From the NCBI RefSeq assembly GCF_014395225.1, contig NZ_CP060723.1, positions 5,642,001-5,706,000 on the forward strand: a stretch of 64,000 bases of DNA. Direction: 5' to 3'. Each line of letters starts with the position of its first letter. The stretch's first letter is position 1. The position numbers were made by a program, and so were the translations under genes. The DNA is from Pedobacter roseus (GTDB lineage: Bacteria > Bacteroidota > Bacteroidia > Sphingobacteriales > Sphingobacteriaceae). The notes below the pieces were generated by a model. That model saw only the letters and a list, made by a program, of their open reading frames with translations. It was not told the DNA's origin and ran no database searches. Positions 41,453 through 50,233 of the stretch are shown in pieces.

Positions 41453-41934
41453 TGGAACAAAATGTAATTGATGCTTCTGGCTTACTGGCCATTTCTACAC
41501 GTTTACAGAGGCTCAGCGACCAGATCCGCAAGGATGGCCTGTTGATTTATAAAGCATTCGGAATTGATTTTCAGCCGAAATGGTTCCCGGTGCTGTATAC
41601 TTTATATAAAAAATCGACCATGAGCGTAGTTTCTCTTTCTGAAGAAATTGGTTACGCCCATCCTTCTACCATCAGTTTGTTAAAAGAACTGGAGAAGGAG
41701 AAGCTGATCCGCTCTAAAAAGGACAAGGTAGATACCCGAAAACGCCTGGTAGAACTTACTGAAAAGGGCAAAACGCTTCTGTCAACTATGGAGCCTGTTT
41801 GGGAAGTGATTATTAAGGCCACAGCAGAGATTACAAATACAGAAAATAACCTGATGAAAGCTATAAATGAGGTAGAAGCCACGCTGCAGGAAAAAAGTTT
41901 TTTGCAAAGGGCAGAGGTTTATATTAAGAAATGA
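41452..41934 (+). CDS. MarR-family transcriptional regulator
   Basis: A 160-residue winged-HTH protein with MarR features: VVSLSEEIGYAHPSTISLLK (recognition helix), EKEKLIRSKKDKVDTRKRLV (wing) and LTEKGKTLL. MarR dimers repress by binding palindromes, and the perfect 26-bp palindrome upstream of the partner acetyltransferase gene is the likely site. The first gene is translationally coupled to it by one-base overlap, so the operon is probably autorepressed. Confidence 0.92.
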   Translation: MEQNVIDASGLLAISTRLQRLSDQIRKDGLLIYKAFGIDFQPKWFPVLYTLYKKSTMSVVSLSEEIGYAHPSTISLLKELEKEKLIRSKKDKVDTRKRLVELTEKGKTLLSTMEPVWEVIIKATAEITNTENNLMKAINEVEATLQEKSFLQRAEVYIKK

Positions 41935-41935
41935 T

Positions 41936-41998
41936 TGATTGAATGATTGAATGATTGAATGGTTGAATTTTGAGTGATTGAATTTTGAACGGGGTTAA
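41936..41998. repeat. GATTGAAT-type low-complexity repeat
   Basis: About eight imperfect 8-9-base units (GATTGAATGATTGAATG, GGTTGAATTTTGAGTGATTG) directly after the MarR gene, the same word family as 18786-18974. It ends immediately before the -7 box of the nucleoid-associated protein gene. Confidence 0.7.
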
Positions 41999-42011
41999 TC
42001 AATCATTTTAC

Positions 42012-42019
42012 TATTTTTG
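42012..42019 (+). promoter_or_regulatory. -7 box at leaderless spacing (nucleoid-associated protein gene)
   Basis: TATTTTTG followed by CTGCC and then the ATG at 42025. Confidence 0.55.
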
Positions 42020-42024
42020 CTGCC

Positions 42025-43083
42025 ATGATTTCATTTTTCGAGGCTTCGCTTAAGCAACTTTCCATCCACCACACCGGTAATAAACTGGTTGAAGAGTATT
42101 ACAAATTATCTGATGCCCCTTTAAAAATCGAGGATGAACTATTAGGAAACCTGCTGATGCAGTATTTCTTAAAGCCTTTCGAAAAAGTTAATGAAGTTTA
42201 CCGTTTTTACCATCCTAATGATAATTTACAATTAAACGAAGTATTTCACTTTGCGCATGAGATTTTTGAGAACAATGCGCTTTTTCACGAAGACTCGCAG
42301 CAACTGGCCAAATATTTATACGATGTAGCTAACCACCCCAAAATTAAATCGGGTGAATTGTATGTAGCTTATTTCGAAAAAGTGCAGATAGAAGGGGAGC
42401 AGTTGGATGTGTTGGGGATTTTTAAATCTGAAACCAAAGATACTTACCTAAAAGTTTACCCTGAGCTGGATGGTTTTAACATGAGCTATGAGCAGGAGGC
42501 CATCAGCATTAATAAATTGGATAAGGGCTGTTTAATTTTTAATGTAGACAAAGAAGAAGGTTATAAAATTGTAGTGCTCGATCAATCGAAAAGCAGCAAC
42601 GATTCTGCCGTTTACTGGAAAGATGAGTTTTTAAAGCTTAAAATCAGAAACGATAGTTATAACCAAACCAATAATGTTTTAGGCGTTTACAAAAACTTCG
42701 TTACGCAGAAACTGGATGATGATTACGAAATCAGCAAGGCGGATAAAATCGATCTTTTAAACCGTTCAATGAAGTATTTCAAAGAAAAAGAAACCTTTGA
42801 TATTGAAGAATTCGGGAATGAGGTAATCGGCAATGCCGAAGGGATTGAATCGTTTAAAAACTATAAGAAAAACTACGAAGAGGAGTTCGAAAGTCCGATT
42901 GCCGATCATTTTGAGATCGCCGAATCTGCAGTTAAAAAACAGGCACGGGCTTATAAAAGTGTATTAAAACTGGATAAGAACTTCCACATCTATATCCACG
43001 GCAATAAAGACATGATCGAGAAAGGTTACGACGATGATAAATCGATGAACTTTTATAAGGTATATTTTAGGGAGGAGGAGTAG
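42025..43083 (+). CDS. Nucleoid-associated protein (NdpA/YejK-type, PF04245)
   Basis: A 352-residue soluble protein of the 37-kDa nucleoid-associated family. Recognisable features are the N-terminal SIHHTGNKLVEEYYKLSDAP, the LYVAYFEKVQIEGEQLDVLG segment and a C-terminal HIYIHGNKDMIEKGYDDDK. E. coli YejK binds DNA and topoisomerase IV. Length and layout fit the family. Monocistronic with a likely leaderless mRNA. Confidence 0.85.
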   Translation: MISFFEASLKQLSIHHTGNKLVEEYYKLSDAPLKIEDELLGNLLMQYFLKPFEKVNEVYRFYHPNDNLQLNEVFHFAHEIFENNALFHEDSQQLAKYLYDVANHPKIKSGELYVAYFEKVQIEGEQLDVLGIFKSETKDTYLKVYPELDGFNMSYEQEAISINKLDKGCLIFNVDKEEGYKIVVLDQSKSSNDSAVYWKDEFLKLKIRNDSYNQTNNVLGVYKNFVTQKLDDDYEISKADKIDLLNRSMKYFKEKETFDIEEFGNEVIGNAEGIESFKNYKKNYEEEFESPIADHFEIAESAVKKQARAYKSVLKLDKNFHIYIHGNKDMIEKGYDDDKSMNFYKVYFREEE

Positions 43084-43125
43084 TGAGTTTTGAGTTGGGC
43101 GTTTGGGGTTTTGAGTTACCTATTC

Positions 43126-43153
43126 CCTCGGTCTGTGTCCCCACAGACCGAAA
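43126..43153 (+). repeat. Left REP hairpin bounding the RAYT gene
   Basis: 28 bases containing CGGTCTGTG and CACAGACCG arms around a short loop. It is the reverse complement of the right copy at 43755-43782 with a single mismatch. Confidence 0.85.
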
Positions 43154-43179
43154 CTGAATTTTATTTTCTATTTTTAATA

Positions 43180-43743
43180 ATGGAAAACAAAAATACTTTC
43201 AAACAAGACCGCAAATCAAAGATGCTTTTGGATGAAGTTTATTTTTGGACGGATACGATTAAAGATTGGACGAAGATATTTTCCATCGATAAGTATAAAA
43301 TAATAGTAATTGATACTTTAAGGGTATTAGTCAATAGAAAAAAGATCGTCGTTTATGCTTTTGTAATTATGCCAAATCATTTGCACTTGGTATGGCAAAT
43401 GATAGCGTTAAATGGAAAGGAAATGCCCTATGCAAGTTTTAATAAATTTACTTCCCATCAGATTTTTAAAGACTTAAAACTTCATCACTTTGATATATTA
43501 TCATATTTTAAAGTATCTGATGGAGAAAGAAATTTTCGTTTATGGCAAAGAGATCCATTAGCTATCCTTATGGATGCTCCGGATAAGCTTGAACAGAAAA
43601 TAGACTATATTCATCTCAATCCATTACAGGAAAGATGGCAGTTATGCGAAAAACCTGAAGATTACGAATGGTCATCTGCCATGTTTTATGAAAAGGGCAT
43701 AGACAATTTTGGCTTTTTAACTGATTATAGGGATCTTCTGTAA
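43180..43743 (+). CDS. REP-associated tyrosine transposase (RAYT, IS200/IS605-like)
   Basis: The start is taken at MENKNTFKQDRKSKML (43180); the longer frame reads through the REP hairpin. The 187-residue protein has the HUH motif in VIMPNHLHLVWQM and the catalytic-Tyr/His motif DYIHLNPLQERW, both typical of RAYTs. These enzymes nick and rejoin single-stranded DNA at REP palindromes and are usually domesticated. It is intact, with no frameshift. Confidence 0.9.
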   Translation: MENKNTFKQDRKSKMLLDEVYFWTDTIKDWTKIFSIDKYKIIVIDTLRVLVNRKKIVVYAFVIMPNHLHLVWQMIALNGKEMPYASFNKFTSHQIFKDLKLHHFDILSYFKVSDGERNFRLWQRDPLAILMDAPDKLEQKIDYIHLNPLQERWQLCEKPEDYEWSSAMFYEKGIDNFGFLTDYRDLL

Positions 43744-43754
43744 CTTTATTTCTA

Positions 43755-43782
43755 TTTCGGTCTGTGAGGACACAGACCGAGG
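43755..43782 (-). repeat. Right REP hairpin bounding the RAYT gene
   Basis: Inverted copy of 43126-43153, differing only in the loop (GAGGAC against GTGGGGAC on the same strand). Confidence 0.85.
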
Positions 43783-43818
43783 ATTAGGATCTCCAAACTC
43801 ACCACTCTCAACTCCAAA

Positions 43819-45165
43819 CTAAATCCTTTGCTGTGCTTTCAATGCCAAATACTGATTGATTACATTAATGGTTAGCTTTTGTGGTGGCGTAAGAATGGCT
43901 AAAATGCCATGTTTGTTCAATTCTTTAACCATCAGTTTTTTCTCGTAGATAAACTTCTCCGCAATGGTTTTATGGTAAATGCCTTCTACATCTTTGGCGG
44001 GATCAGTGCTTAAGCCTTTGAGTTCGGTGTTTTCGAAAAATACAACAACCAATAAATGGTATTTGGCGATTCTTTTAAGGTAAGGTAACTGGCGTTGGAG
44101 CGCCGATAAACTTTCGAAATTAGTAAAGAAAACCAAAAGTCCGCGTTGTTTTACTACCGAACGAACAGTAGAATAAAGCACCTCTAAGTTACTCTCCAGG
44201 TATCTTGTTTTCTCTTTATAAAGCACGTTCATAATACTACCCAACTGCGATGCTTTACGGTCGGCAGGTACGATAGATCCAATAGTTTCAGATATGGTAA
44301 TTAAACCCGCTTTATCTTCTTTCAGCATGGCTACTTTCGATAAAGCAACGCTCGCATTAATCGCATAATCGAGCAGGCTTAAGCCTTCAAAAGGCATGCG
44401 CATTACCCGCGATTTATCGATGATGCAATAAATATTCTGCGATTTTTCGTCTGTATAGGTATTCACCATCAAACCACCTTTTCTGGCGGTGGCTTTCCAG
44501 TTAATGGTACGGATATCGTCACCACCAACATAATTTTTAATCTGGTCGAATTCGCTGCTTTGTCCAACTTTTCTGATTTTTTTGATGCCAAACTCGGTTA
44601 AATAGCGCGAAACGGCCATCAATTCGTACTGACCAAGATTAATAAATGAGGGATAAACAGGCAGCACTTTCGCTCCATCGAAATTATAACGTCGGCTGAT
44701 TAAACCCAATGGTGAACTGATATAAGTCCTGATAAATCCGAAATCATATTCACCGCGTTTGGTTGGCCTCAAATTATAATGAATTGATTTTATTTCTGCT
44801 GGTTTCAAATGAAGCCTAAAATCTTTATCACGGATTTGAAACTGAAAAGGGATTTCGTCGATTACTCTTGCATTTACCCCAAAACCGTAACGGTTTTTAA
44901 TTTCGATCTGGATCGGATTTTCATCGCCGTTGCTCAAGCGTTTCGAAGTAAATCTTTTAACTTCAATCCCATTGCTACTTCGGTAGAGGATAAAAAGATC
45001 AATAAAAAACAGAAAGAATACAGCGCCAGTTGCAATTTCGGGGATATCGCCCAGCCAGGCAAAAAAGAACTTCAACAAAAAAAGCACAATACAGAAGCCT
45101 AAGGCCGTAAATAAACGATTGGTTAGGAATAGATTGGTATAATATTGCTGAAAGAATTTTTTCAA
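43819..45165 (-). CDS. DUF58 domain protein, MoxR-system partner
   Basis: A 448-residue membrane protein with two N-terminal transmembrane helices (about 12-60), a beta-rich domain and a DUF58/vWA-like domain marked by GDDIRTINWKATARKGG and MVNTYTDEKSQNIYCIIDKS. DUF58 proteins are almost always encoded with a MoxR ATPase and are thought to be assembly or stress-response factors. It is the last gene of the MoxR operon. Confidence 0.9.
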   Translation of the reverse strand: MKKFFQQYYTNLFLTNRLFTALGFCIVLFLLKFFFAWLGDIPEIATGAVFFLFFIDLFILYRSSNGIEVKRFTSKRLSNGDENPIQIEIKNRYGFGVNARVIDEIPFQFQIRDKDFRLHLKPAEIKSIHYNLRPTKRGEYDFGFIRTYISSPLGLISRRYNFDGAKVLPVYPSFINLGQYELMAVSRYLTEFGIKKIRKVGQSSEFDQIKNYVGGDDIRTINWKATARKGGLMVNTYTDEKSQNIYCIIDKSRVMRMPFEGLSLLDYAINASVALSKVAMLKEDKAGLITISETIGSIVPADRKASQLGSIMNVLYKEKTRYLESNLEVLYSTVRSVVKQRGLLVFFTNFESLSALQRQLPYLKRIAKYHLLVVVFFENTELKGLSTDPAKDVEGIYHKTIAEKFIYEKKLMVKELNKHGILAILTPPQKLTINVINQYLALKAQQRI

Positions 45166-45330
45166 AGCTGTTTAATTGTAGAGATTGTTTAATTGGTTAA
45201 TTGTTTAAACTGGTTAACTGTATTATGGTAATTGCTAAATTGTTGGATTGCCACATTGCTAAGCCGAGTGCTAGATTTGAAAATTGTGATTTGCTCATTG
45301 GTAATTGTAAACTGGTAACTGCAAACTGAC
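45166..45330. repeat. Low-complexity spacer (GGTTAATTGTTTAA words)
   Basis: Imperfect repeats such as TTTAATTGGTTAATTGTTTA, AACTGGTTAACTG and AATTGTAAACTGGTAACTG fill the space between the DUF58 and MoxR genes. A very similar spacer is at 54572-54740. Confidence 0.6.
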
Positions 45331-46308
45331 CTACCTTGGTACTTCTATTTTTTTAATAATCTGGTTTACAATATCGCTTGTGGTTAATCCTTCCATTTCT
45401 TTTTCTGGCGATAACAATATCCTATGGGCCAGCACAGGTACGGCCACGGCAATAATATCTTCAGGTGTAACAAAATCACGATCCTGGATAGCAGCGAAAG
45501 CTTTTGCACTGTGTACAATTGCTAATGATGCCCTGGGCGAAGCGCCTAAATAAAGTGAAGAATTGTTGCGGGTTTCGGTTACGATTTTAGCAATAAATTC
45601 CAATAACTTGGGTTCTACAAATAAATTGCGAATAATGGCCCTGGCCTCTTGTATCTGTTGTATGGATAATACCGGTTTTACCTCATTTAACAGCGTTTTG
45701 TTCACTAAAGTATGTTGTGCCATTAAAATGGCCGTTTCCTCCTCCAGCGAAGGATACTTGACTTCGATTTTGAAAAGAAAACGGTCTAATTGCGCTTCGG
45801 GTAAACGGTAAGTCCCTTCCTGCTCAATCGGGTTCTGTGTGGCTAAAACCATAAAAGGCTCATCCATTATATAGGTTTGCCCATCAATGGTTACCTGGCG
45901 TTCTTCCATCACTTCAAAAAGTGCCGATTGAGTTTTGGCCGGTGCGCGGTTAATTTCATCAACCAGAATAATATTACCGAAAATCGGACCTTTCCTGAAT
46001 TCAAAATCACCAGTTTTGGTATTGAAAATCGGAGTTCCCAATACATCCGAAGGCATTAGATCAGGTGTAAACTGTACCCTCGAAAATTGAGCATCAATTG
46101 ATTTGGCAAGAAGTTTGGCACTTAACGTTTTTGCTACACCAGGAACGCCTTCAATTAAGATATGCCCATCGGCAAGTAAGCCAACAATTAAAAAATCGAT
46201 GACCTGTTTTTGGCCTACTATGATATTTCCAAGTACGGTTCTAATCTGATTTACAGCTGCATTTAAGGCACTTAAATCGGTACGTGGGTTAAACTGTTCT
46301 TGTTCCAT
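45331..46308 (-). CDS. MoxR-type AAA+ ATPase
   Basis: A 325-residue AAA+ ATPase. Walker A is LIEGVPGVAKTLSAKLLAKS, Walker B ILVDEINRAPAKTQSALFEV, sensor 1 MVLATQNPIEQEG, arginine/sensor-2 region LYLGASPRASLAI. MoxR ATPases act as chaperones for vWA/DUF58 partners, encoded next door. Its start overlaps the DUF4350 gene by 20 bases, so the genes are cotranscribed. Confidence 0.95.
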   Translation of the reverse strand: MEQEQFNPRTDLSALNAAVNQIRTVLGNIIVGQKQVIDFLIVGLLADGHILIEGVPGVAKTLSAKLLAKSIDAQFSRVQFTPDLMPSDVLGTPIFNTKTGDFEFRKGPIFGNIILVDEINRAPAKTQSALFEVMEERQVTIDGQTYIMDEPFMVLATQNPIEQEGTYRLPEAQLDRFLFKIEVKYPSLEEETAILMAQHTLVNKTLLNEVKPVLSIQQIQEARAIIRNLFVEPKLLEFIAKIVTETRNNSSLYLGASPRASLAIVHSAKAFAAIQDRDFVTPEDIIAVAVPVLAHRILLSPEKEMEGLTTSDIVNQIIKKIEVPR

Positions 46309-47479
46309 TGCTTTGCGTAATTTTATAAAACTGTTCTATGCTTTCGTTTAAATTGATCAATTGTGTATCGCTCAGGTCGCCCATTTTAGGTATTTCGATA
46401 AAATACCGGGTTAATGTTTTGGAAAGGGCTTCGTTAATGCCTGTTTTTTCCATTAATAACTGGGCAAATTTATTATCAATATCGTTGGTTTTAAGGTAAT
46501 ACCTGCTCCGCAGATGTTCCATAAAGTAGTTGATTTTTTTTAAGGCTAAATCGAGGTTGTTCCGCTCATTATAGTACACACTGCCTACCACATTAACAAA
46601 GGCCAATGATGAATTGGTAAGCGGATCGGCAATGGGGATAATCCTTTGCCTGCGTTTGATATCGTAGAAAACAAAAATAATCAAACTGAAAATGCTCAGG
46701 TAATAGGCAAATTTAAGTTCCGGGTGTTTAAAAAATACCCTGAGCATATCGGTAGTAGTATTTTCCTGTCCTGCAAAATATTCATCAAAAATTACCTGGG
46801 TATTTCCCTGCAGGTAACTCAGGGTTTTTGCGGCATATTCGGCCCCATATTTATCCAATAGGTTAAAATTGGTATAAAACCCAGGCTCTGCAATCAGGTA
46901 TAGGTTTCCTTTTCCATAACTGTAACGGATAAAGTTGGGTTTCCCGTTTCCGTTTACACCGAGTACCGTAGCCTTATTGGTATCAAGTTTATTGTAATAT
47001 TGACTGCCAATACCCCTGTCGAAACCATAGTTTGCCTCTGTTTTTAGATTTGGGTTGGTAAAGTTCAGCGTGCTGCCTTCGGCCGACATGGTACTTACCG
47101 CTTGTAATTTAAGGTTCTTTTCTATTTTACCCAGGTCATAACTGGCAATAAAAGCATCATTACCGGCCTGCATGTATTTAACCAGCTGATCGAAATCCGT
47201 TTTGCTAATCTCTGCCTTTTGGGCGACGATCAGATAGGCCGTTTTGTTAAAATTTTTGGTCTTTAAAGTATTGTAAATGGCACTTTTAGACTGCTGAATG
47301 TTTGCATTTGGTAAAATATCCTTTATCCGATGGTACAAAATGTATGTTCCATACGGAATTTTATCTTTTACGGCATAAGTTGGTGCCCAGTTTGTTGGTG
47401 TGGGTTTGTTGTACTGGGCAACTAAATAAAGGAGGATCAGGATAGAACCAATGATCAGATATATTTTATAACCTTTCAT
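46289..47479 (-). CDS. DUF4350 domain membrane protein
   Basis: A 396-residue protein with an N-terminal transmembrane helix (YKIYLIIGSILILLYLVAQY), a Rossmann-like DUF4350 domain outside (AYLIVAQKAEISKTDFDQLV, NDAFIASYDLGK), a second membrane helix (about 252-270) and a cytoplasmic helical tail. DUF4350 proteins occur in MoxR operons; function unknown. It overlaps its neighbours by 20 and 4 bases. Confidence 0.85.
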   Translation of the reverse strand: MKGYKIYLIIGSILILLYLVAQYNKPTPTNWAPTYAVKDKIPYGTYILYHRIKDILPNANIQQSKSAIYNTLKTKNFNKTAYLIVAQKAEISKTDFDQLVKYMQAGNDAFIASYDLGKIEKNLKLQAVSTMSAEGSTLNFTNPNLKTEANYGFDRGIGSQYYNKLDTNKATVLGVNGNGKPNFIRYSYGKGNLYLIAEPGFYTNFNLLDKYGAEYAAKTLSYLQGNTQVIFDEYFAGQENTTTDMLRVFFKHPELKFAYYLSIFSLIIFVFYDIKRRQRIIPIADPLTNSSLAFVNVVGSVYYNERNNLDLALKKINYFMEHLRSRYYLKTNDIDNKFAQLLMEKTGINEALSKTLTRYFIEIPKMGDLSDTQLINLNESIEQFYKITQSNGTRTV

Positions 47480-48204
47480 TTAATCTGGCTGTTAAACTGG
47501 TTAAACGATTGGTTAATGGGTTCAAATTTTACCTCATCGATAGGAAAATCTCCATACCAGATGTAATCGAACTGTAGGGTAAGTTTACTGAAATCATTTT
47601 TGAGTTCAGGTTTAGTGATTTCCATTAAATAATTGTAATTGGTTTTATCGGGCTGCCAATCGATGATTTCGGCATCGCTTAATTTTTTTAGTGCCCGTAA
47701 ATATAAAAGCCTGACCGCCAGGCGGAATTTCCTTTCAGAAACCAATCTTTGCAGTTCCTGATCGTAATTAATCTCATGGATGTTTTCAGTAATCACATCA
47801 TAAGGGAGAATGGTCTCTTTTGATTTTTTCCTGAATATGTTTTCAGCCCCGATGGTTTTAAACACGATATATAAGATAAGCGCTACGCCAAGCCCGATAA
47901 AAATATACCTCGAAATTAAATTAGAGGTTGCCCCTTGAATCAATGAGCCGATTAAACCCCAAAACCACCTCCAGAATTTATCCCACCATGAAAGTTGCTG
48001 CTGGCCAATTTCATCATATTGAAATTCTTTCTGCTCTTTATAACTGCTGATAGAATCTTTATCAAATTTTGATGGGGTAATTTTAGCGCTGTCAATCCTG
48101 ATTTCCTTAACAACAGGTTTAGGCTTAACAGTTTGTGCATTGCTGATTACCGGAATAAAAAACAAGAGGTAAACGAGAAGATATCGGATAAAAACACGCT
48201 GCAT
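47476..48204 (-). CDS. DUF4129-like membrane protein
   Basis: The start is taken at MQRVFIRYLLVYLLFF (48204), which begins a signal peptide; the upstream Met would read into the preceding gene. The 242-residue protein has a secreted part (about 20-90), a transmembrane helix (about 105-128) and a cytoplasmic helical domain with RLVSERKFRLAVRLLYLRAL and WYGDFPIDE, as in DUF4129 proteins of MoxR loci. It overlaps the DUF4350 start by 4 bases (ATGA). Confidence 0.75.
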   Translation of the reverse strand: MQRVFIRYLLVYLLFFIPVISNAQTVKPKPVVKEIRIDSAKITPSKFDKDSISSYKEQKEFQYDEIGQQQLSWWDKFWRWFWGLIGSLIQGATSNLISRYIFIGLGVALILYIVFKTIGAENIFRKKSKETILPYDVITENIHEINYDQELQRLVSERKFRLAVRLLYLRALKKLSDAEIIDWQPDKTNYNYLMEITKPELKNDFSKLTLQFDYIWYGDFPIDEVKFEPINQSFNQFNSQIK

Positions 48205-48205
48205 T

Positions 48206-49090
48206 TTAATATTCTTCAGGTCTGGTGTCAATAGGTTTTTCGGTATTGCCAAAATTAGAAATGCGCTCCATCAATCCCGGGTTTTCTTTCTGTTCAACCA
48301 AACTGAAATAAGTAAGCGAAATGGTGATGATCGGCATAATAGTAAAAACCTGGCAGATGGATTGTAAAACAGTGGTAATCATGGTTAACGTTAACGACAT
48401 GCGCGGTGTTTTATGCGTAAACATACCGATCATATTAAATAAAGTAGTGGGTAAAACCACCATACTCATACAGGCATATACAATAATCCATACCACAATG
48501 AGGGTTCCAAAAGTAACCCAGAAATTATCTTTGATTACAGCGAAACTTCTGGTAAAGGAATAGCCTAGTGAACCGTTTTCGATGACCATAATCGGGAAAA
48601 TCATCGCTACGTAAGGGAATAGCCAAAAGAACGGTACAACGCAGAAGAAAAAAGATATAATCAGCATCAGAATCAATAAAAGCGAGCTACCAAAAATCCT
48701 GAAAAAATAGTATTTAAAATAACCCCAAACTTCGTCGATAGTGGGCGTTTCGTTTCCTTTTTTAACATACACGGCGATGTAAGAAAGTATGGCTACGCTC
48801 ATACTGGCGTAAGTGGCCAGCGAAAATAAAATAGATAAAAAATATTCCAGGTTATAGATTGATGAAAGGCCAAACTTGTTGGTATTCCCTTCAATACCAA
48901 TGGTATTGAAAATATTAACCATTTTATATTGTTGCAACAACATGGTTAGCATACTGGCCAATACAAACAAACCGCAAAAGGTAAAATATACCTTAATCAG
49001 CGGTTTAAAGTTTTGCCGCATAAAGGTAAATGTATCATTTATTACCTGTCCGAAATCTCTCTTTTTTCTAAATTCTAATTTCCCGATCAT
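48206..49090 (-). CDS. Multi-spanning membrane protein of the MoxR operon
   Basis: A 294-residue protein with about six hydrophobic helices (LLLILMLIISFFFCVVPFFW is one) and a hydrophilic C-terminal tail. The N-terminal FGQVINDTFTFMRQNFKP resembles glycerophosphodiesterase-like or DUF975-type membrane domains, with no catalytic motif. It lies 1 base from the DUF4129 gene and 1 base after spoIIM, so it is part of the same operon. Function unknown. Confidence 0.75.
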   Translation of the reverse strand: MIGKLEFRKKRDFGQVINDTFTFMRQNFKPLIKVYFTFCGLFVLASMLTMLLQQYKMVNIFNTIGIEGNTNKFGLSSIYNLEYFLSILFSLATYASMSVAILSYIAVYVKKGNETPTIDEVWGYFKYYFFRIFGSSLLLILMLIISFFFCVVPFFWLFPYVAMIFPIMVIENGSLGYSFTRSFAVIKDNFWVTFGTLIVVWIIVYACMSMVVLPTTLFNMIGMFTHKTPRMSLTLTMITTVLQSICQVFTIMPIITISLTYFSLVEQKENPGLMERISNFGNTEKPIDTRPEEY

Positions 49091-49091
49091 G

Positions 49092-50044
49092 TTAATCTAG
49101 TGTGGCTTGTTTACGTTGAATTTTAATGGGATAAATAAATACATACCATATCATAAATGCTGCTGAGGATAACAATATCAATAGACTTAGCGCTAAGGGC
49201 ATTTCGGTATGACGGGTAACAAAACTTTCGAAAAATGCAGCCACTAGAAAAATCGGGATCAGGCCAATTACTATTTTTAAACCATCTTTTGCCCCTTTCT
49301 GTATTGATGCCATGCGGGTGTAGGTTTTGGGAATAAAAAGCTATTACCTAAAATTAAACCTGCAGCACCAGCGAGAACAATGGCAGAAATTTCGAGCGTT
49401 CCGTGGATCCAGATGACAAGGACGGACTGAATACCAAGGCCTTTACTAAAAAAGAAATATTGGAAAGAGCCGAGCATAATCCCGTTTCTGAACAGGGAGA
49501 CGATAGATCCAAATGAAAATAAGATGCCCAAAACAAAAGTATATAAGGCAACGAAGATGTTGTTAGAGCCTATCTGCAAAAACATCATAAATTCATTATC
49601 CTGTTTGTATACGCCAAACGGATCGCCTTTGGCAATGTTTTCATTGGTCATGTTTACATAACCATCGCCCATAATCAAACGGACAAAAGTATCGTCGTAT
49701 TTGGCTGATAAAGCACCAATGGCGCAGGAAACCAGAAAGAAGAACAAAGCATATAAGACCTGTTTCCGATGCTGTAAAAATATTAAAGGCAGTTCGGTTT
49801 TCCAGAAATGAATGAAACGGTTCGATTTCTCTTTTTTGTTTTTATAAACCGATTGGTGCAGTTTAGCCGCTAAGCCATTTAAATAAGCTGTGGTTTTCGA
49901 ATTGGGATAAAAAGTTTTCGAGTAAGCAAGATCGTTGGTAATTTCGATAAACTGATTGGCCACTTCGTCGGGATTGGCTTGTTGCATAGAATCATAATGC
50001 TGCCATTTCTCCGAATTCTGTTTAACAAATAATGCTTCTCTCAT
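49092..50044 (-). pseudogene. Stage II sporulation protein M-like (SpoIIM) membrane protein, frame-disrupted or frameshifted
   Basis: The first frame (50044 down to 49277) encodes a SpoIIM-family protein up to GNSFLFPK at residue 240, then a 15-residue foreign tail. The second frame (49313 down to 49092) carries the missing C-terminus (MASIQKGAKDGLKIVIGLIP, FFESFVTRHTEMPL). A -1 shift at the heptamer C CCA AAA (49325-49331) joins them as FPKTYTRMASIQ with no lost residue, giving a 317-residue protein of normal layout. It could be a lost base in a C-run, an assembly error or programmed -1 frameshifting. Seven hydrophobic helices. It is the first gene of the MoxR operon. Confidence 0.85.
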
Positions 50045-50221
50045 TTAAAGGCGTTACCAAATCTGGCGTTAAAATAGTTAATTTTTTATGGAAATAAAAC
50101 CATGATTGATCTTACTTGCAAAACAAATATACATAGATGTTCCATCTGAACTTAAATATATAAGAAAACTTTAGTTGTAAAAATTAAGGGTTGATATGCC
50201 CCAACTATCTTTAAAAAAAAT

Positions 50222-50229
50222 TATGTTTG
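50222..50229 (+). promoter_or_regulatory. -7 box of the RDD gene at near-leaderless spacing
   Basis: TATGTTTG ends four bases before the ATG at 50234, one base closer than the five-base pattern elsewhere in this window. Confidence 0.45.
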
Positions 50230-50233
50230 GAAT

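Larger units (their letters stand above)
43126..43782 (+). mobile_element. RAYT-REP unit (REP-associated transposase flanked by cognate REPs)
   Basis: A 187-residue RAYT gene lies between two 28-base inverted REP hairpins that match at 27 of 28 positions. Outside them, the flanking low-complexity sequence is itself loosely inverted (GAGTTTTGAGTTGG at left, CCAAACTCACC and CTCAACTCC at right). This is the classic layout of a RAYT with its target palindromes, though mobility today cannot be shown. Confidence 0.75.

Noticed and set aside
41936..41998. Possible CRISPR or phase-variable tract
   Set aside because: The units are imperfect 8-9-mers without spacers, and not a homogeneous run that would slip.
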